Positions 52,555-61,703 of a DNA stretch of 64,000 nucleotides are shown piece by piece (position 1 is the stretch's first letter; the number at the start of each line of letters is the position of its first letter). The position numbers were made by a program, and so were the translations under genes. The DNA comes from Mycolicibacterium hodleri. GTDB taxonomy: Bacteria > Actinomycetota > Actinomycetes > Mycobacteriales > Mycobacteriaceae. The stretch covers positions 124,001 through 188,000 of the forward strand of contig NZ_RCZG01000006.1 of NCBI RefSeq assembly GCF_006439015.1, read 5' to 3'. The notes below the pieces were generated by a model. The model was not told the origin of the DNA. It ran no database searches and was given only the letters and a program-made list of their open reading frames with translations.

Positions 52555-53700
52555 CTAGGCGATGAGTTCGACGAGCGTGGCGTTGGCCGTGCCGCCGCCC
52601 TCGCACATGGTTTGTAGGCCGTACCGAATTCCGTTGTCCCGCATGTGATGAATCATCCGCGTCATCAGTACGGCACCCGATGCCCCCAGCGGGTGACCGA
52701 GCGCAATCGCGCCACCGAGCGGGTTGAGCCTCGCCTCGTCGGCCCCGGTCTCGGCCAGCCACGCCAGCGGGACGGGCGCGAAGGCCTCGTTCACCTCGTA
52801 CACGCCGACCTCGTCGATGCGGACGCCTGCCCTGTGCAGCAGTTTGTCGGTGGCGGGGATCGGGCCGGTCAGCATCAACACCGGATCGGAGCCCGTCACC
52901 GCCCCGGCGCGGTAGCGCACGATCGGCGTCAGACCCATGTTCACGGCGTTCTCGGCGGTGGTCACCAACAGCGCCGCGGCGCCGTCGGAGATCTGCGACG
53001 AGTTGCCGGCATGGATGACACCCTCGTCGGTGAAGGCGGGCTTGAGCCCGGAGAGTTTCTCGACCGTGGTCCCGCGCCGGATGCCCTCGTCGGCGGCGAT
53101 CACGTCACCGTCGGTGAAGATCGGGACGATCTGGTCGGTGAACGCGCCCGCATCCTGTGCCGCCGCGGCCCGCTCGTGGGACTGTGCGGAGAACTCGTCG
53201 AGGCGGGTGCGGGTGAGGTTCCACTTCTTGGAGATCAGCTCTGCCGAAAGGCCTTGGTTGAAGGAGAAGTCGTCATACCGCGCAAGAACTTTCGGGCCGT
53301 AGGGCATGCCCGAGGCGCGGGCGGATCCGAGGGGCACCCGGCTCATCACCTCCACCCCGCCGGCGACGACGACGTCCTGCTGGCCCGACATCACCGCATG
53401 AACGGCAAAGTCCAGCGCTTGTTGGCTGGACCCGCAGGCACGGTTCACCGTCGTGCCGGGGATGTGTTCCGGCCAGCCCGCCGCCAGCACGGAGAAGCGA
53501 CCGATGTTGCTCGACTGGTCCCCGACCTGTGAGACGCATCCCCAGATGACGTCGTCGATCACCGAGGGATCGACACCGGTGCGTTCGGCGAGCTCGTTCA
53601 ACACGACCGCCGACAGGTCGGCGGCATGCTGCGCGGAGAGGCCGCCGTTGCGCTTGCCGACCGGCGTGCGAACGGCTCCGACGATGACGGTTTCACGCAT
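52555..53700 (-). CDS. Acetyl-CoA acetyltransferase/thiolase
   Basis: 381 residues from ATG 53700. NRACGSSQQALDFA holds the nucleophile Cys, GGAIALGHPLGASGA the active-site His, and LQTMCEGGGTANA the second Cys, so all catalytic residues are present. Cleaves a 3-ketoacyl-CoA with CoA. Last gene of a minus-strand run starting at 57743 (ACAD, SDR, CoA-transferase, hydratase, thiolase): nearly a complete beta-oxidation cassette. Its start overlaps the hydratase end by eight bases. Confidence 0.93.
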   Translation of the reverse strand: MRETVIVGAVRTPVGKRNGGLSAQHAADLSAVVLNELAERTGVDPSVIDDVIWGCVSQVGDQSSNIGRFSVLAAGWPEHIPGTTVNRACGSSQQALDFAVHAVMSGQQDVVVAGGVEVMSRVPLGSARASGMPYGPKVLARYDDFSFNQGLSAELISKKWNLTRTRLDEFSAQSHERAAAAQDAGAFTDQIVPIFTDGDVIAADEGIRRGTTVEKLSGLKPAFTDEGVIHAGNSSQISDGAAALLVTTAENAVNMGLTPIVRYRAGAVTGSDPVLMLTGPIPATDKLLHRAGVRIDEVGVYEVNEAFAPVPLAWLAETGADEARLNPLGGAIALGHPLGASGAVLMTRMIHHMRDNGIRYGLQTMCEGGGTANATLVELIA

Positions 53701-54523
53701 TGTTCTGCTCCTCGTCTGGCGGGGCACCGCGCGGCGGAACCGCCCATTGACCCGTGAACTCGGGCTGCCGCTTGGCCGCGAACGCAGCGTAGGCCTCCCC
53801 CGAATCTGCCGTGGCGAAGTTACCCGGCTGGGCGCGAGCCTCATTCGCCAATGCCTGCTGCAGCGTGCCGTTTGCGCCGTCGTTGAGCAACGCCTTGCTC
53901 TGTGCCAGCGCAAACGGCGGCCCGGCCGCCAGCCGGCCTGCCAGCTCGTCGACGAATCCGTCGATCGCGTCCGCCGGGGTCACCCAGGTGACCAACCCGA
54001 GCCCGTGGGCCTCGACCGCGTCGATCACGTCGCCGAGCAGGACGAGGCGCTTCGCCTGCTGCAGCCCGACGAGTTTGGGCAGCAGCCACGATCCGCCGAG
54101 ATCCACGGAAAGGCCGCGCTTGGCGAAGATCTGGCTGAACCTGGACTCCGGTGTGGCGACCACGAGATCGCATCCGAGGGCCAGGTTCCAGCCTGCGCCC
54201 ACCGCAACTCCGGTCACCTTCGCCACGGTCGGGACGGCCAGCTCGTGCAGGGCGAGCGCCACATCGCTGAGCCGGAGCAGCTTGTGCCGAGGATGGATGT
54301 CTTCACCGGTGCCGATGTCGGCGCCCGAGCAGAAGGCGCCACCCGCGCCGGTGATCACCAGGGCGCGGACGCCATCGTCCCGCCCGGCGGCACGCAGTGC
54401 CTCGGCCAGCTCCCGCCACAGTCGCGCGTCGATGGCGTTCTTGCGATGCGGACGGTTGAGGGTCAGGGTGCGCACGCCCTTGCTGTCGTCGACCAACAGA
54501 ACGGGCTCGTCGGTCGCGGTCAC
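53693..54523 (-). CDS. Enoyl-CoA hydratase/isomerase
   Basis: 276 residues from GTG 54523. LTLNRPHRKNAIDARLWREL, ALVITGAGGAFCSGADI (oxyanion loop) and VGAGWNLALGCDLVVATPES are crotonase motifs. The second active-site Glu region reads RGLSVDLGGSWLLPKLVG, where Asp/Ser take the place of the usual Glu, so it may be an isomerase or C-C bond hydrolase rather than a plain hydratase. Co-transcribed with the thiolase and CoA-transferase. Confidence 0.9.
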   Translation of the reverse strand: MTATDEPVLLVDDSKGVRTLTLNRPHRKNAIDARLWRELAEALRAAGRDDGVRALVITGAGGAFCSGADIGTGEDIHPRHKLLRLSDVALALHELAVPTVAKVTGVAVGAGWNLALGCDLVVATPESRFSQIFAKRGLSVDLGGSWLLPKLVGLQQAKRLVLLGDVIDAVEAHGLGLVTWVTPADAIDGFVDELAGRLAAGPPFALAQSKALLNDGANGTLQQALANEARAQPGNFATADSGEAYAAFAAKRQPEFTGQWAVPPRGAPPDEEQNNA

Positions 54524-55758
54524 GCGTACGCCGGCCCGATCGCCCCCGCGCTTCGTAGCGCGGCGATCTCGTCGGTCGTCAAGCCCAGCTCTCGGAGCAC
54601 CGCGTCGGTGTGCTCGCCGAGACCGGGCACGCCACCCATCGACGGCTCGAACCCACTGATGACGGGGGGCGGAAGCAGCGCGGGGATGTCACCCTTCTCC
54701 GAACTCACGGTGCGCCAGCGGTCGCGAGCCCTCAGCTGCGGATGGACCACCACCTCACTCGGCAGGTTGTACCGAGAGTTCCCGATGCCTGCGGCGTCTG
54801 CGATCGTCTGGATGTCGACGAGATCATGCTGGGCACACCAGGATTCAATCGCATCGTCGATCTCCCCTCGATGAGCACAGCGATCCGCATTCGTGCTGAA
54901 GCGAGGATCGTCGGCGAGGTCGGGACGGACGATTATCTCGAGCGCGAGTCGCTGCCATTCGCGGTCGTTGGTGGTTCCGAGGACGACGGTCTGCCCATCA
55001 CGGGTCGGAAACGACCCGTACGGCGCGACCGCCGGGGCGCTCACGCCGAGCGGCTGCTGATCGACACCGGTGTGCTGGGTGTAGGTGAGCTGATACCCCA
55101 TGATGTCGGTCATGACGTCGAACAGGCTCAGTTCCACGGCTGGCGCCGCGACGTCAGTGCGTCCACCACGGGCGACGAGGAGGGCCATGATCGACAGGGC
55201 GGCATAGAGACCGGTGGTGAAGTCGGCCATGGCAGGCCCGGGTTTGGCGGGCCTGCCCGGATAGCCCGTGACCGCACAGGAACCCGACTCGGCCTGCACC
55301 AGAAGGTCATACGCGCGCTTGTGCGAGATGGGACCGCCGGGACCGTACCCGTCGATCTCGACCGGGATGACCTTCGGGTGTCGCACCGCGAGATCAGTGC
55401 GGCCCAGGCCCAGGCGCGCCGTCGCGCCAGGGGCGAGGTTGGACACGAAGGCGTCGGCGTGGTCCAGCAGCCGGTGCAGCACGTCCATCCCCGCAGGCGT
55501 TTTCAGGTTGAGCGTGATCGATTCCTTGCCGCGGTTGCACCAGACGAAGTGCGCGGCAAGCCCGCCGGGACCGTTGACCACGTCGTCGTAGTCCCGCGCG
55601 AAATCGCCTCCGCTGGGGTTCTCCACCTTGATGACGCGGGCGCCGAAATCGGCGAGTACGCGGCTACATATCGGGGCCGCCACCGCCTGCTCCATCGCGA
55701 CGATCGTCACCCCGGCAAGAGGTGCGCCGCCATTGATCCGTGGGTTGTCCTCGGCCAC
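54520..55758 (-). CDS. CaiB/BaiF-family CoA-transferase
   Basis: 412 residues from GTG 55758. PLAGVTIVAMEQAVAAPICS, GARVIKVENPSGGDFARDYD (with the CoA-binding basic residues) and WCNRGKESITLNLKTPAG define family III. The Asp nucleophile region is GPAMADFTTGLYAALSI. Ends overlapping the hydratase start by four bases (GTGA type). Likely activates the substrate acid of this beta-oxidation cassette. Confidence 0.92.
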   Translation of the reverse strand: MAEDNPRINGGAPLAGVTIVAMEQAVAAPICSRVLADFGARVIKVENPSGGDFARDYDDVVNGPGGLAAHFVWCNRGKESITLNLKTPAGMDVLHRLLDHADAFVSNLAPGATARLGLGRTDLAVRHPKVIPVEIDGYGPGGPISHKRAYDLLVQAESGSCAVTGYPGRPAKPGPAMADFTTGLYAALSIMALLVARGGRTDVAAPAVELSLFDVMTDIMGYQLTYTQHTGVDQQPLGVSAPAVAPYGSFPTRDGQTVVLGTTNDREWQRLALEIIVRPDLADDPRFSTNADRCAHRGEIDDAIESWCAQHDLVDIQTIADAAGIGNSRYNLPSEVVVHPQLRARDRWRTVSSEKGDIPALLPPPVISGFEPSMGGVPGLGEHTDAVLRELGLTTDEIAALRSAGAIGPAYA

Positions 55759-55764
55759 GAACGA

Positions 55765-56565
55765 TCACATAACCATGCCGCCGTCGACCGGCAGTACCTG
55801 GCCGGTGACATAGGACGCGGCATTGGAGGCGAGGAAGACGAACGCCCCGGCGATCTCGTCGGGATCCGCCCAGCGCTGCAGTGGAATTCGACGCATCATG
55901 TTCGCCGAGAACTTCTCGTTGGTACGGATGGTCTCCGTCATCGAGGTGGCAGCCAGCGGCGCCAACGCATTGACCAGGATGTTCTTGCGCGCCAGCTCAC
56001 GTGCCAGCGACTTGGTGAAACCGATGATGCCCGCCTTGGCCATCGAGTAGTTGACCTGGCCGAGTGTGCCGGTGATTCCGGCTGCCGACGTGACGTTGAT
56101 GACGCGCCCGGTGCCGTCGGTCGCGAGGAACGGCAGAGCCGCCTGAGTGACGCGGAACGCGCCCATCACATGGATGTCGAGCAGGCGATCGACGTTCTCC
56201 TCGCTGATGTCGGCGAACATCGCAGGCGCGGTGACACCGGCGTTGTTGACGACGATGTTGAGCACGCCACCGGTCATCGCCGCCGCCTGCGCCGCGGCCG
56301 CATCTGCAGACCCGCGATCGGCGACGTCCAGTGCCGCGCTCTCGGCCCTGCCGCCGTCCGCTGAGATACCCTCGGCCACAGCGGCCGCCGCGTCCTTGTC
56401 CAAGTCGGTGACCAGGACGGAAGCCCCCGCTGTCGCGAATGCCCGGGCGACGGCCGAGCCGATACCTCCTGCGGCGCCCGTGACCAGCGCCGAGCGGCCG
56501 GTGAGGTCGAAGAGGGGGTTCCTCGGGGGCAGGAGCGAAGCGACGCGGGGGGATTTCTCAGCCAT
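55765..56565 (-). CDS. Short-chain dehydrogenase/reductase
   Basis: 266 residues. ALVTGAAGGIGSAVARAF is the cofactor loop, LVTDLDKD the Asp that selects NAD, NNAGVTAP, INVTSAAGITG and VNYSMAKAGIIG the catalytic Ser and Tyr-x3-Lys. A 3-hydroxyacyl-CoA dehydrogenase role would complete the cassette (ACAD, hydratase, SDR, thiolase). Ends six bases before the CoA-transferase start. Confidence 0.92.
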   Translation of the reverse strand: MAEKSPRVASLLPPRNPLFDLTGRSALVTGAAGGIGSAVARAFATAGASVLVTDLDKDAAAAVAEGISADGGRAESAALDVADRGSADAAAAQAAAMTGGVLNIVVNNAGVTAPAMFADISEENVDRLLDIHVMGAFRVTQAALPFLATDGTGRVINVTSAAGITGTLGQVNYSMAKAGIIGFTKSLARELARKNILVNALAPLAATSMTETIRTNEKFSANMMRRIPLQRWADPDEIAGAFVFLASNAASYVTGQVLPVDGGMVM

Positions 56566-57743
56566 CAGTAGCTCCTGGGCAGGCCGAGCACCTTGGAGGC
56601 CAGGAAGTTGAGGATCATCTCCTGGCTCACCGGCGCGATCTTCATCAGGCGTGACTCACGGAAGAACCGGGAGATGTGGTACTCCTCCGAGTAGCCCATG
56701 CCGCCGTGCGTCTGCAATGCGCGGTCGGCTGCGGTAAATCCAGCATCCGCACACAGATACTTGGCCATGTTGGCCTCACGTCCGCACGGCTTACCGTTGT
56801 CGTAGAGCCAGGTGGCCTTGCGCAGGACCAACTCGGCCGCGTCGAGGCGGGCCAGCGAGTCGGCGAGCGGAAACTGAATGCCCTGGTTCATCCCGATGGG
56901 GCGGTCGAACACGACGCGCTCGTTCGCGTACTTCACGGCGCGGTCCAAGGCGACCCGCCCGATGCCGAGCGCCTCGGCGGCGATCAGCATCCGCTCGGGG
57001 TTCAGGCCGTGCAGGATATACTCGAAACCCCTGCCCTCCTCGCCGATTCGGTCCTCGACGGGGATGCGGAGGTCATCGATGAACAGCTCGTTGGAGCTGA
57101 CGGCGTTGCGGCCCATCTTCTTGATCGGTCGGATGTCGACGTGGTCGCGGTTCAGGTCGGTGAGGAACAGCGACAGCCCGTCGGTCTTCTTGGCGACGTC
57201 GTCGTAGGGTGTCGTGCGCGTCAGCAAGAGGATCTTCTCCGACTCGAGCGCCTTCGAGATCCACACCTTGCGGCCGTTCACCACGTAGGAATCGCCGTCA
57301 CGTTTGGCGAACGTGGTGATGCGCGACGTATCAAGTCCCGCACCGGGTTCGGTGACACCGAAGCAGACATGCAGGTCGCCGTCGACGATACGCGGCAGGG
57401 TGGCCGCCTTCATCTCGTCAGACCCGAATACCACCACCGGCTGCATGCCGAAGATCGACATGTGGATGGCACTGGCGGCGTTCATCGCACCGCCCGAGCG
57501 CGCCACCTCCTCGGCCAGGATGGTCGCCTCGGTGATGCCGAGCCCGTGCCCGCCGTACTCCTCCGGGATGGTCATTCCCAGCCAGCCACCGGAGGCGATG
57601 GCATCGTAGAACTCCTGAGGGAACTCGTGGCCCTGGTCCTTGTCCATCCAGTACTGATCGTCGAACTTCGACGCCAGCTCGGCGACGGACTTGCGGATCA
57701 GCTGCTGATCCTCCGTCAGCTCGAAGTTCATTCCGCCGGTCAC
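56565..57743 (-). CDS. Acyl-CoA dehydrogenase
   Basis: 392 residues from GTG 57743 with GAGGAG upstream (an ATG at 57731 is possible). FGVTEPGAGLDTSRITTFA and KVWISKALESEKIL are FAD/substrate motifs; LQTHGGMGYSEEYHISRFFRE contains the likely catalytic Glu in the GGxGYxxE context. Complete single-subunit ACAD, unlike the pair at 28396/29574. First gene of the beta-oxidation cassette; its last base overlaps the SDR start. Confidence 0.93.
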   Translation of the reverse strand: MTGGMNFELTEDQQLIRKSVAELASKFDDQYWMDKDQGHEFPQEFYDAIASGGWLGMTIPEEYGGHGLGITEATILAEEVARSGGAMNAASAIHMSIFGMQPVVVFGSDEMKAATLPRIVDGDLHVCFGVTEPGAGLDTSRITTFAKRDGDSYVVNGRKVWISKALESEKILLLTRTTPYDDVAKKTDGLSLFLTDLNRDHVDIRPIKKMGRNAVSSNELFIDDLRIPVEDRIGEEGRGFEYILHGLNPERMLIAAEALGIGRVALDRAVKYANERVVFDRPIGMNQGIQFPLADSLARLDAAELVLRKATWLYDNGKPCGREANMAKYLCADAGFTAADRALQTHGGMGYSEEYHISRFFRESRLMKIAPVSQEMILNFLASKVLGLPRSY

Positions 57744-57841
57744 TGTCTACTCCTCAACCTCGAAAGTTCTTCTTGCACAGTCAGATTCGCCGGTGCATGG
57801 GCGAACGGCCCGCACCGGCGTACCCGACTCGCACCGCTTGT

Positions 57842-59134
57842 TCAGTCCTTCGAGCCGCTCATCGCCTTGGCGCTGGCTGCCCATTCCTGGAAGTTCGGAC
57901 CCGCCTTGTCGTGCTTCGACAGCGCCTGGGTGCTGACGTCGTGATCGCCTGCCGCGGCGCGTAGAGCGCCGACGGTCGCCTGCTCCTTCGGAACGTGCTT
58001 GAACGGCTCGAAGTGGTAGAGCTTCATGGCGTTCTCGTGGGTCATCTTATTGATCTCGTCGTCGGCGACGTCGTAGGTCTTGAACACCGCGTCGAGCTCT
58101 TCGGGCGCACCGGGCCACATCGAATCCGAGTGCGGGTAGTCCATCTCCCAGCAGATGTTGTCCACGCCGATCTCGTGACGCAGCTTCACCCCGACCGGAT
58201 CGGAGATGAAACACGTCATGAAGTGGTCGCGGAACACCTCACTGGGCAGCTTGTCTCCGAAGTCCTGATGGGTCCACGTCGAGTGCATGTCGTAGGTACG
58301 GTCCACCCGCTCCAGGAAGTACGGAATCCACCCCGTCCCGCCCTCGGACAGCGCGATCTTCAGAGTCGGGTACTTCTTGATCGGAGCCGACCACAACAGA
58401 TCCGCCGCAGCCTGGACGATGTTCATCGGCTGCAAAGTGATCATCACGTCCATCGGAGAGTCGGGCGCCGGAATGCTGAGCTTGCCCGACGAGCCGATGT
58501 GGACGTTCATCACCGTCTCGGTGTCGACCAGGGCCTCCCACAGCGGCGCCCAGTGGTCATCGTGAAAACTGGGATAGCCCAGTGCAGCCGGATTCTCGGT
58601 GAACGTCAATGAATGCACGCCCTTCTTGCTGACCCGCCGCACCTCGGCTGCCGCAAGTTCGGCGTCCCAGATCACCGGCAGCGCCATCGGGATGAACCGC
58701 CCCGGATGCGCCGCGCACCACTCGTCGATGTGCCAGTCGTTGTAGGCCTGAACCAGCGCGAGGGAGAAGTCCGAGTCGTCGGTGGCGAACAGCCTGCCCG
58801 CGAACCCGGGGAAGGACGGGAAGTTCATCGTCGCCAAGACCCCGCCGGCGTTCATGTCCTTGACCCGCTCGGCGGCGTCGAAGCAGCCCTTGCGGATCTC
58901 GTCAAGGCCCTGCGGTTCGAGTCCGTACTCTTCCTTCGGCCTGCCCGCGACCGCATTGAGTGCGACGTTCGGGATGATGGTCTCGCGGAACTGCCAGGTG
59001 TCGCTGCCATCGGGGTTGTGCACCAGCCGCGGCGCGTCGTCGATGTACTTGGCCGACAGATGGTTCTTGAACATGTCCGGCGGCTCGATGATGTGGTCAT
59101 CCACACTGATCAAAATCATGTCGTCCTTGTTCAT
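57842..59134 (-). CDS. Amidohydrolase_2 family protein (metal-dependent hydrolase)
   Basis: 430 residues. ISVDDHIIEPPDMF is the first metal motif, VHIGSSGKLSIP the barrel strand, IALSEGGTGWIPYFLERVD a conserved helix, and CWEMDYPHSDSMWPG the catalytic xDYPH. All ligands appear intact. A C-terminal tail of about 50 residues is less conserved. Third member of this family in the window and longer than the other two. Divergent from the CMD/Rieske operon. Confidence 0.9.
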   Translation of the reverse strand: MNKDDMILISVDDHIIEPPDMFKNHLSAKYIDDAPRLVHNPDGSDTWQFRETIIPNVALNAVAGRPKEEYGLEPQGLDEIRKGCFDAAERVKDMNAGGVLATMNFPSFPGFAGRLFATDDSDFSLALVQAYNDWHIDEWCAAHPGRFIPMALPVIWDAELAAAEVRRVSKKGVHSLTFTENPAALGYPSFHDDHWAPLWEALVDTETVMNVHIGSSGKLSIPAPDSPMDVMITLQPMNIVQAAADLLWSAPIKKYPTLKIALSEGGTGWIPYFLERVDRTYDMHSTWTHQDFGDKLPSEVFRDHFMTCFISDPVGVKLRHEIGVDNICWEMDYPHSDSMWPGAPEELDAVFKTYDVADDEINKMTHENAMKLYHFEPFKHVPKEQATVGALRAAAGDHDVSTQALSKHDKAGPNFQEWAASAKAMSGSKD

Positions 59135-59191
59135 GACATTCCCTTCGGATCACTACCGTGCCATCAGTTTCGAGTCACATTCTCTACTAGA

Positions 59192-59206
59192 GGAAACTAG
59201 CCTCTC
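59192..59206. promoter_or_regulatory. 6-3-6 inverted repeat, candidate regulon operator
   Basis: GGAAAC-TAG-CCTCTC, 57 bases upstream of the amidohydrolase start at 59134. Shares GGAAAY with the site at 24968 and CCTCTC with the site at 46911. Confidence 0.4.
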
Positions 59207-59350
59207 GCATGCAGAGAATCAACATGCCCAACCTACCCAAACGCCTTAGAACCTGCAGCTTTGGGCCCATTCAGAGCCGCGTTTGGGCCCTCGACCTCGA
59301 CTCTCCCATTGACGTTTCGGCCGAGGGGTGGAAATCTATTAGGCAAATAT

Positions 59351-59365
59351 GAGAATATGATTCTC
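59351..59365. promoter_or_regulatory. Perfect 6-3-6 operator GAGAAT-ATG-ATTCTC
   Basis: 41 bases upstream of the CMD-protein start (59406) and in the divergent promoter with the amidohydrolase at 59134. Half-sites identical to those at 30600-30614. Confidence 0.7.
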
Positions 59366-59405
59366 GCTTGTGAGAGTATCTGAGTCACACCGAGAGGAGA
59401 ACGTC

Positions 59406-59933
59406 GTGCGCCTGCCCCCGCTGCCTGCCGACGAGTGGGACGACGCCGTTCTCGGCGCGCTTCGCATGATGCCGGAGGAGCGGCGCAACCCGGCCGCAGC
59501 GGGAAACGCGATCTCGACCTTCGTCAACCATCCCGACCTGACTCGGTCCTACCTCACCTTCAGCTTCTACCTGCTGACGCGATCCACACTTCCGCCGCGA
59601 CTGCGTGAGCTGGCCGTGCTGCGGATCGCTCACCTCACCTCCTGCGCCTACGAGTGGGACGAACACGTCGCCATCGGCCAGAAGGAGGGGCTGACCGTGG
59701 ACGACATCGCCGCCCTGCAACTCGGCGAGGCCGCTGACCCCTTCGACGCGCTGGTGTTGACCGCCGTCGACGAACTCGTCACGAACACCCGCCTGTCCGA
59801 CGAGAGCTGGGGCGCGCTTGGCGAACGCTGGGACAAGCGACAGCTCATGGACTTCGTCTTCACCGTCGGCGGCTACCACATGCTGGCGATGGCCCTGAAC
59901 ACTTTCGGCGTTGAACCCAAGAAGGAGAACTGA
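59406..59933 (+). CDS. Carboxymuconolactone decarboxylase (CMD/AhpD-fold) protein
   Basis: 175 residues from GTG 59406 with GAGAGGAGA upstream. LRELAVLRIAHLTSCAYEWDEHVAIGQ is the CMD core: one Cys and the YEWxxH block, rather than the C-x2-C of AhpD, so not an obvious disulfide reductase. Many such proteins accompany lipid and aromatic catabolism. First gene of an operon with a Rieske oxygenase. Confidence 0.88.
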   Translation: MRLPPLPADEWDDAVLGALRMMPEERRNPAAAGNAISTFVNHPDLTRSYLTFSFYLLTRSTLPPRLRELAVLRIAHLTSCAYEWDEHVAIGQKEGLTVDDIAALQLGEAADPFDALVLTAVDELVTNTRLSDESWGALGERWDKRQLMDFVFTVGGYHMLAMALNTFGVEPKKEN

Positions 59934-59938
59934 AACAC

Positions 59939-61273
59939 ATGGCATTCTTCCCCAAGCCCGCCGCAGGCAGCTGGACCGAGAACTGGCCCGAATTGGGCAC
60001 TGCCCCGGTCAATTACAACGATTCCATCGACCCTGAGCATTACCTGCTCGAGCAGCAGGCCATCTTCAAGAAGACCTGGCTCAAGGTCGGCCGCATCGAG
60101 CAGTTGCCGAAGCGAGGCAGCTACTTCACTCGCGAGATGCCGTCGGCGGGCCCCGGAACGTCGGTGATCATCGTCAAGGACGTCACAAAGGACAATCCCG
60201 ACGGTGTCATCAGAGCCTTCTACAACCTGTGCCGCCACCGCGGCAACAAGCTGGTGTGGAGTGACTTCCCCGGCGAGGAGGTCTCCGGCGTCTGCCGCCA
60301 GTTCACCTGCAAGTACCACGCCTGGCGCTACGGCCTCAATGGCGATCTGACCTTCGTCCAGCAGGAGGGCGAGTTCTTCGACCTCGACAAGAACGACTAC
60401 GGACTGGTGACCGTGCGTTGCGAGATGTGGGAAGGGTTCATCTTCATCAACTTCGACGACGACGCAGCCCCGCTGAACGAGTACCTAGGCGACTTCGCGA
60501 AGGGGCTCGAGGGATACCCGTTCCACGAGATGACCGAGCACTACGGCTACCGCTCTGAGGTCAACGCCAACTGGAAGTTGTTCATCGACGCGTTCACCGA
60601 GTTCTACCACGCTCCGATCCTGCACATGAAGCAGGCGGAGAAGGAAGAAGCCGAGAAGCTGGCCAAGTTCGGCTTCGAGGCGCTCGCCTACGACATCAAG
60701 GGCGACCACTCCATGGTGTCGTCCTGGGGCGGCATGAGCCCGCCCAAGGACATCAACATGGTGAAGCCCATCGAGCAGATCCTGCACAGCGGGCTGTTCG
60801 GACCGTGGGACCGACCGGACATCAAGGGCATTCTGCCCGATGAGCTTCCGCCTGCCATCAACCCGGGCCGCCACAAGACTTGGGGCACGGACTCTTTCGA
60901 GTTCTTCCCGAACTTCACCCTGCTGTTCTGGGCACCTGGTTGGTACCTGACCTACAACTACTGGCCAACTGCGGTGGACAAGCACATCTTCGAGGCCGAC
61001 CTCTATTTCGTGCCGCCGAAGAATCTCCGAGAGCGGCTCTCCCAGGAACTCGCCGCGGTGACGTTCAAGGAGTACGCGTTCCAGGATGCCAACACCCTGG
61101 AAGCCACCCAGACGCAGATCGGGACGCGGGTGGTCACCGACTTCCCGCTGTGTGACCAAGAGATCCTGCTACGCCACCTGCACATGACCGCGCACCAGTA
61201 CGTGGACAGGTTCAAGAGCCACGGATCCGCCAACGGAAAGCACACCGCCGCAAAGGATGAAGCACATGTCTAG
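59939..61273 (+). CDS. Rieske non-haem iron ring-hydroxylating oxygenase, alpha subunit
   Basis: 444 residues. Rieske cluster Cys98-x-His100 ... Cys124-x2-His127 (CRHRG, CKYHAWRYG). Catalytic iron site DAFTEFYHAPILH at 217-229: the His pair is present (224, 229). Of the large aromatic/terpenoid dioxygenase type, different in length and sequence from the KshA-like protein at 43319. No ferredoxin or reductase next door, but a small unknown partner gene overlaps its end. Likely hydroxylates a ring early in catabolism. Confidence 0.92.
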   Translation: MAFFPKPAAGSWTENWPELGTAPVNYNDSIDPEHYLLEQQAIFKKTWLKVGRIEQLPKRGSYFTREMPSAGPGTSVIIVKDVTKDNPDGVIRAFYNLCRHRGNKLVWSDFPGEEVSGVCRQFTCKYHAWRYGLNGDLTFVQQEGEFFDLDKNDYGLVTVRCEMWEGFIFINFDDDAAPLNEYLGDFAKGLEGYPFHEMTEHYGYRSEVNANWKLFIDAFTEFYHAPILHMKQAEKEEAEKLAKFGFEALAYDIKGDHSMVSSWGGMSPPKDINMVKPIEQILHSGLFGPWDRPDIKGILPDELPPAINPGRHKTWGTDSFEFFPNFTLLFWAPGWYLTYNYWPTAVDKHIFEADLYFVPPKNLRERLSQELAAVTFKEYAFQDANTLEATQTQIGTRVVTDFPLCDQEILLRHLHMTAHQYVDRFKSHGSANGKHTAAKDEAHV

Positions 61274-61595
61274 GTTGCCAGAGGAATTCGCCGACCTCGA
61301 GCGGTTCGCAGACTGGTGCCTGCCCACCGAGGAGGAGCGCTACGCCAAGCGCCTCTCGTCGTCGATGGCCGAGATGCAGGAGCTGTACGACGCGGGAATC
61401 GCTCGGCTCGAAGAGATCATGGTCTACGTGGACGCCCGATTCCCCCTCCAGGGGATGCCTGAGGACGCCAAGGCTCTGGTACACCTGGGACAGTCGATCG
61501 TCATGGTGAGTTTTCCGATCGAGGTGTGGAAGCAGCCGCGCGTGCTCGACAGTGGTGCGGCGTACATCCAACTCATCAAGGAGCCGGTGGTCTGA
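61266..61595 (+). CDS. Small protein coupled to the Rieske oxygenase
   Basis: 109 residues from ATG 61266, eight bases inside the end of the oxygenase gene (an ATG at 61257 is the alternative). Highly charged, helix-rich N-terminal half (LERFADWCLPTEEERYAKRL, EMQELYDAGIARLEEIMVY), soluble. No family recognised. Translational coupling suggests a structural or regulatory partner of the oxygenase, perhaps a beta-subunit substitute. Confidence 0.7.
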   Translation: MSRLPEEFADLERFADWCLPTEEERYAKRLSSSMAEMQELYDAGIARLEEIMVYVDARFPLQGMPEDAKALVHLGQSIVMVSFPIEVWKQPRVLDSGAAYIQLIKEPVV

Positions 61596-61627
61596 CGTGA
61601 TCTCGCGAGCCGACGCAGCCACATCGC

Positions 61628-61689
61628 CGCCGACACTACGGTTGTTGACGGATTCGAACCCCATTCCGTCAACAAGCGCAGTCTCGGCG
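61628..61689. repeat. Long palindromic repeat element, copy 2
   Basis: Arms of 25 bases (61628-61652 and 61665-61689) pair with only three mismatches around a 12-base loop; the inner 11 (TTGTTGACGGA/TCCGTCAACAA) are perfect. The outer part (ACTACGGTT ... AGTCTCG) is shared with the element at 52481. It lies between the Rieske partner and the amidohydrolase at 61704. Confidence 0.75.
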
Positions 61690-61703
61690 CGGAGGTAACA
61701 CGC

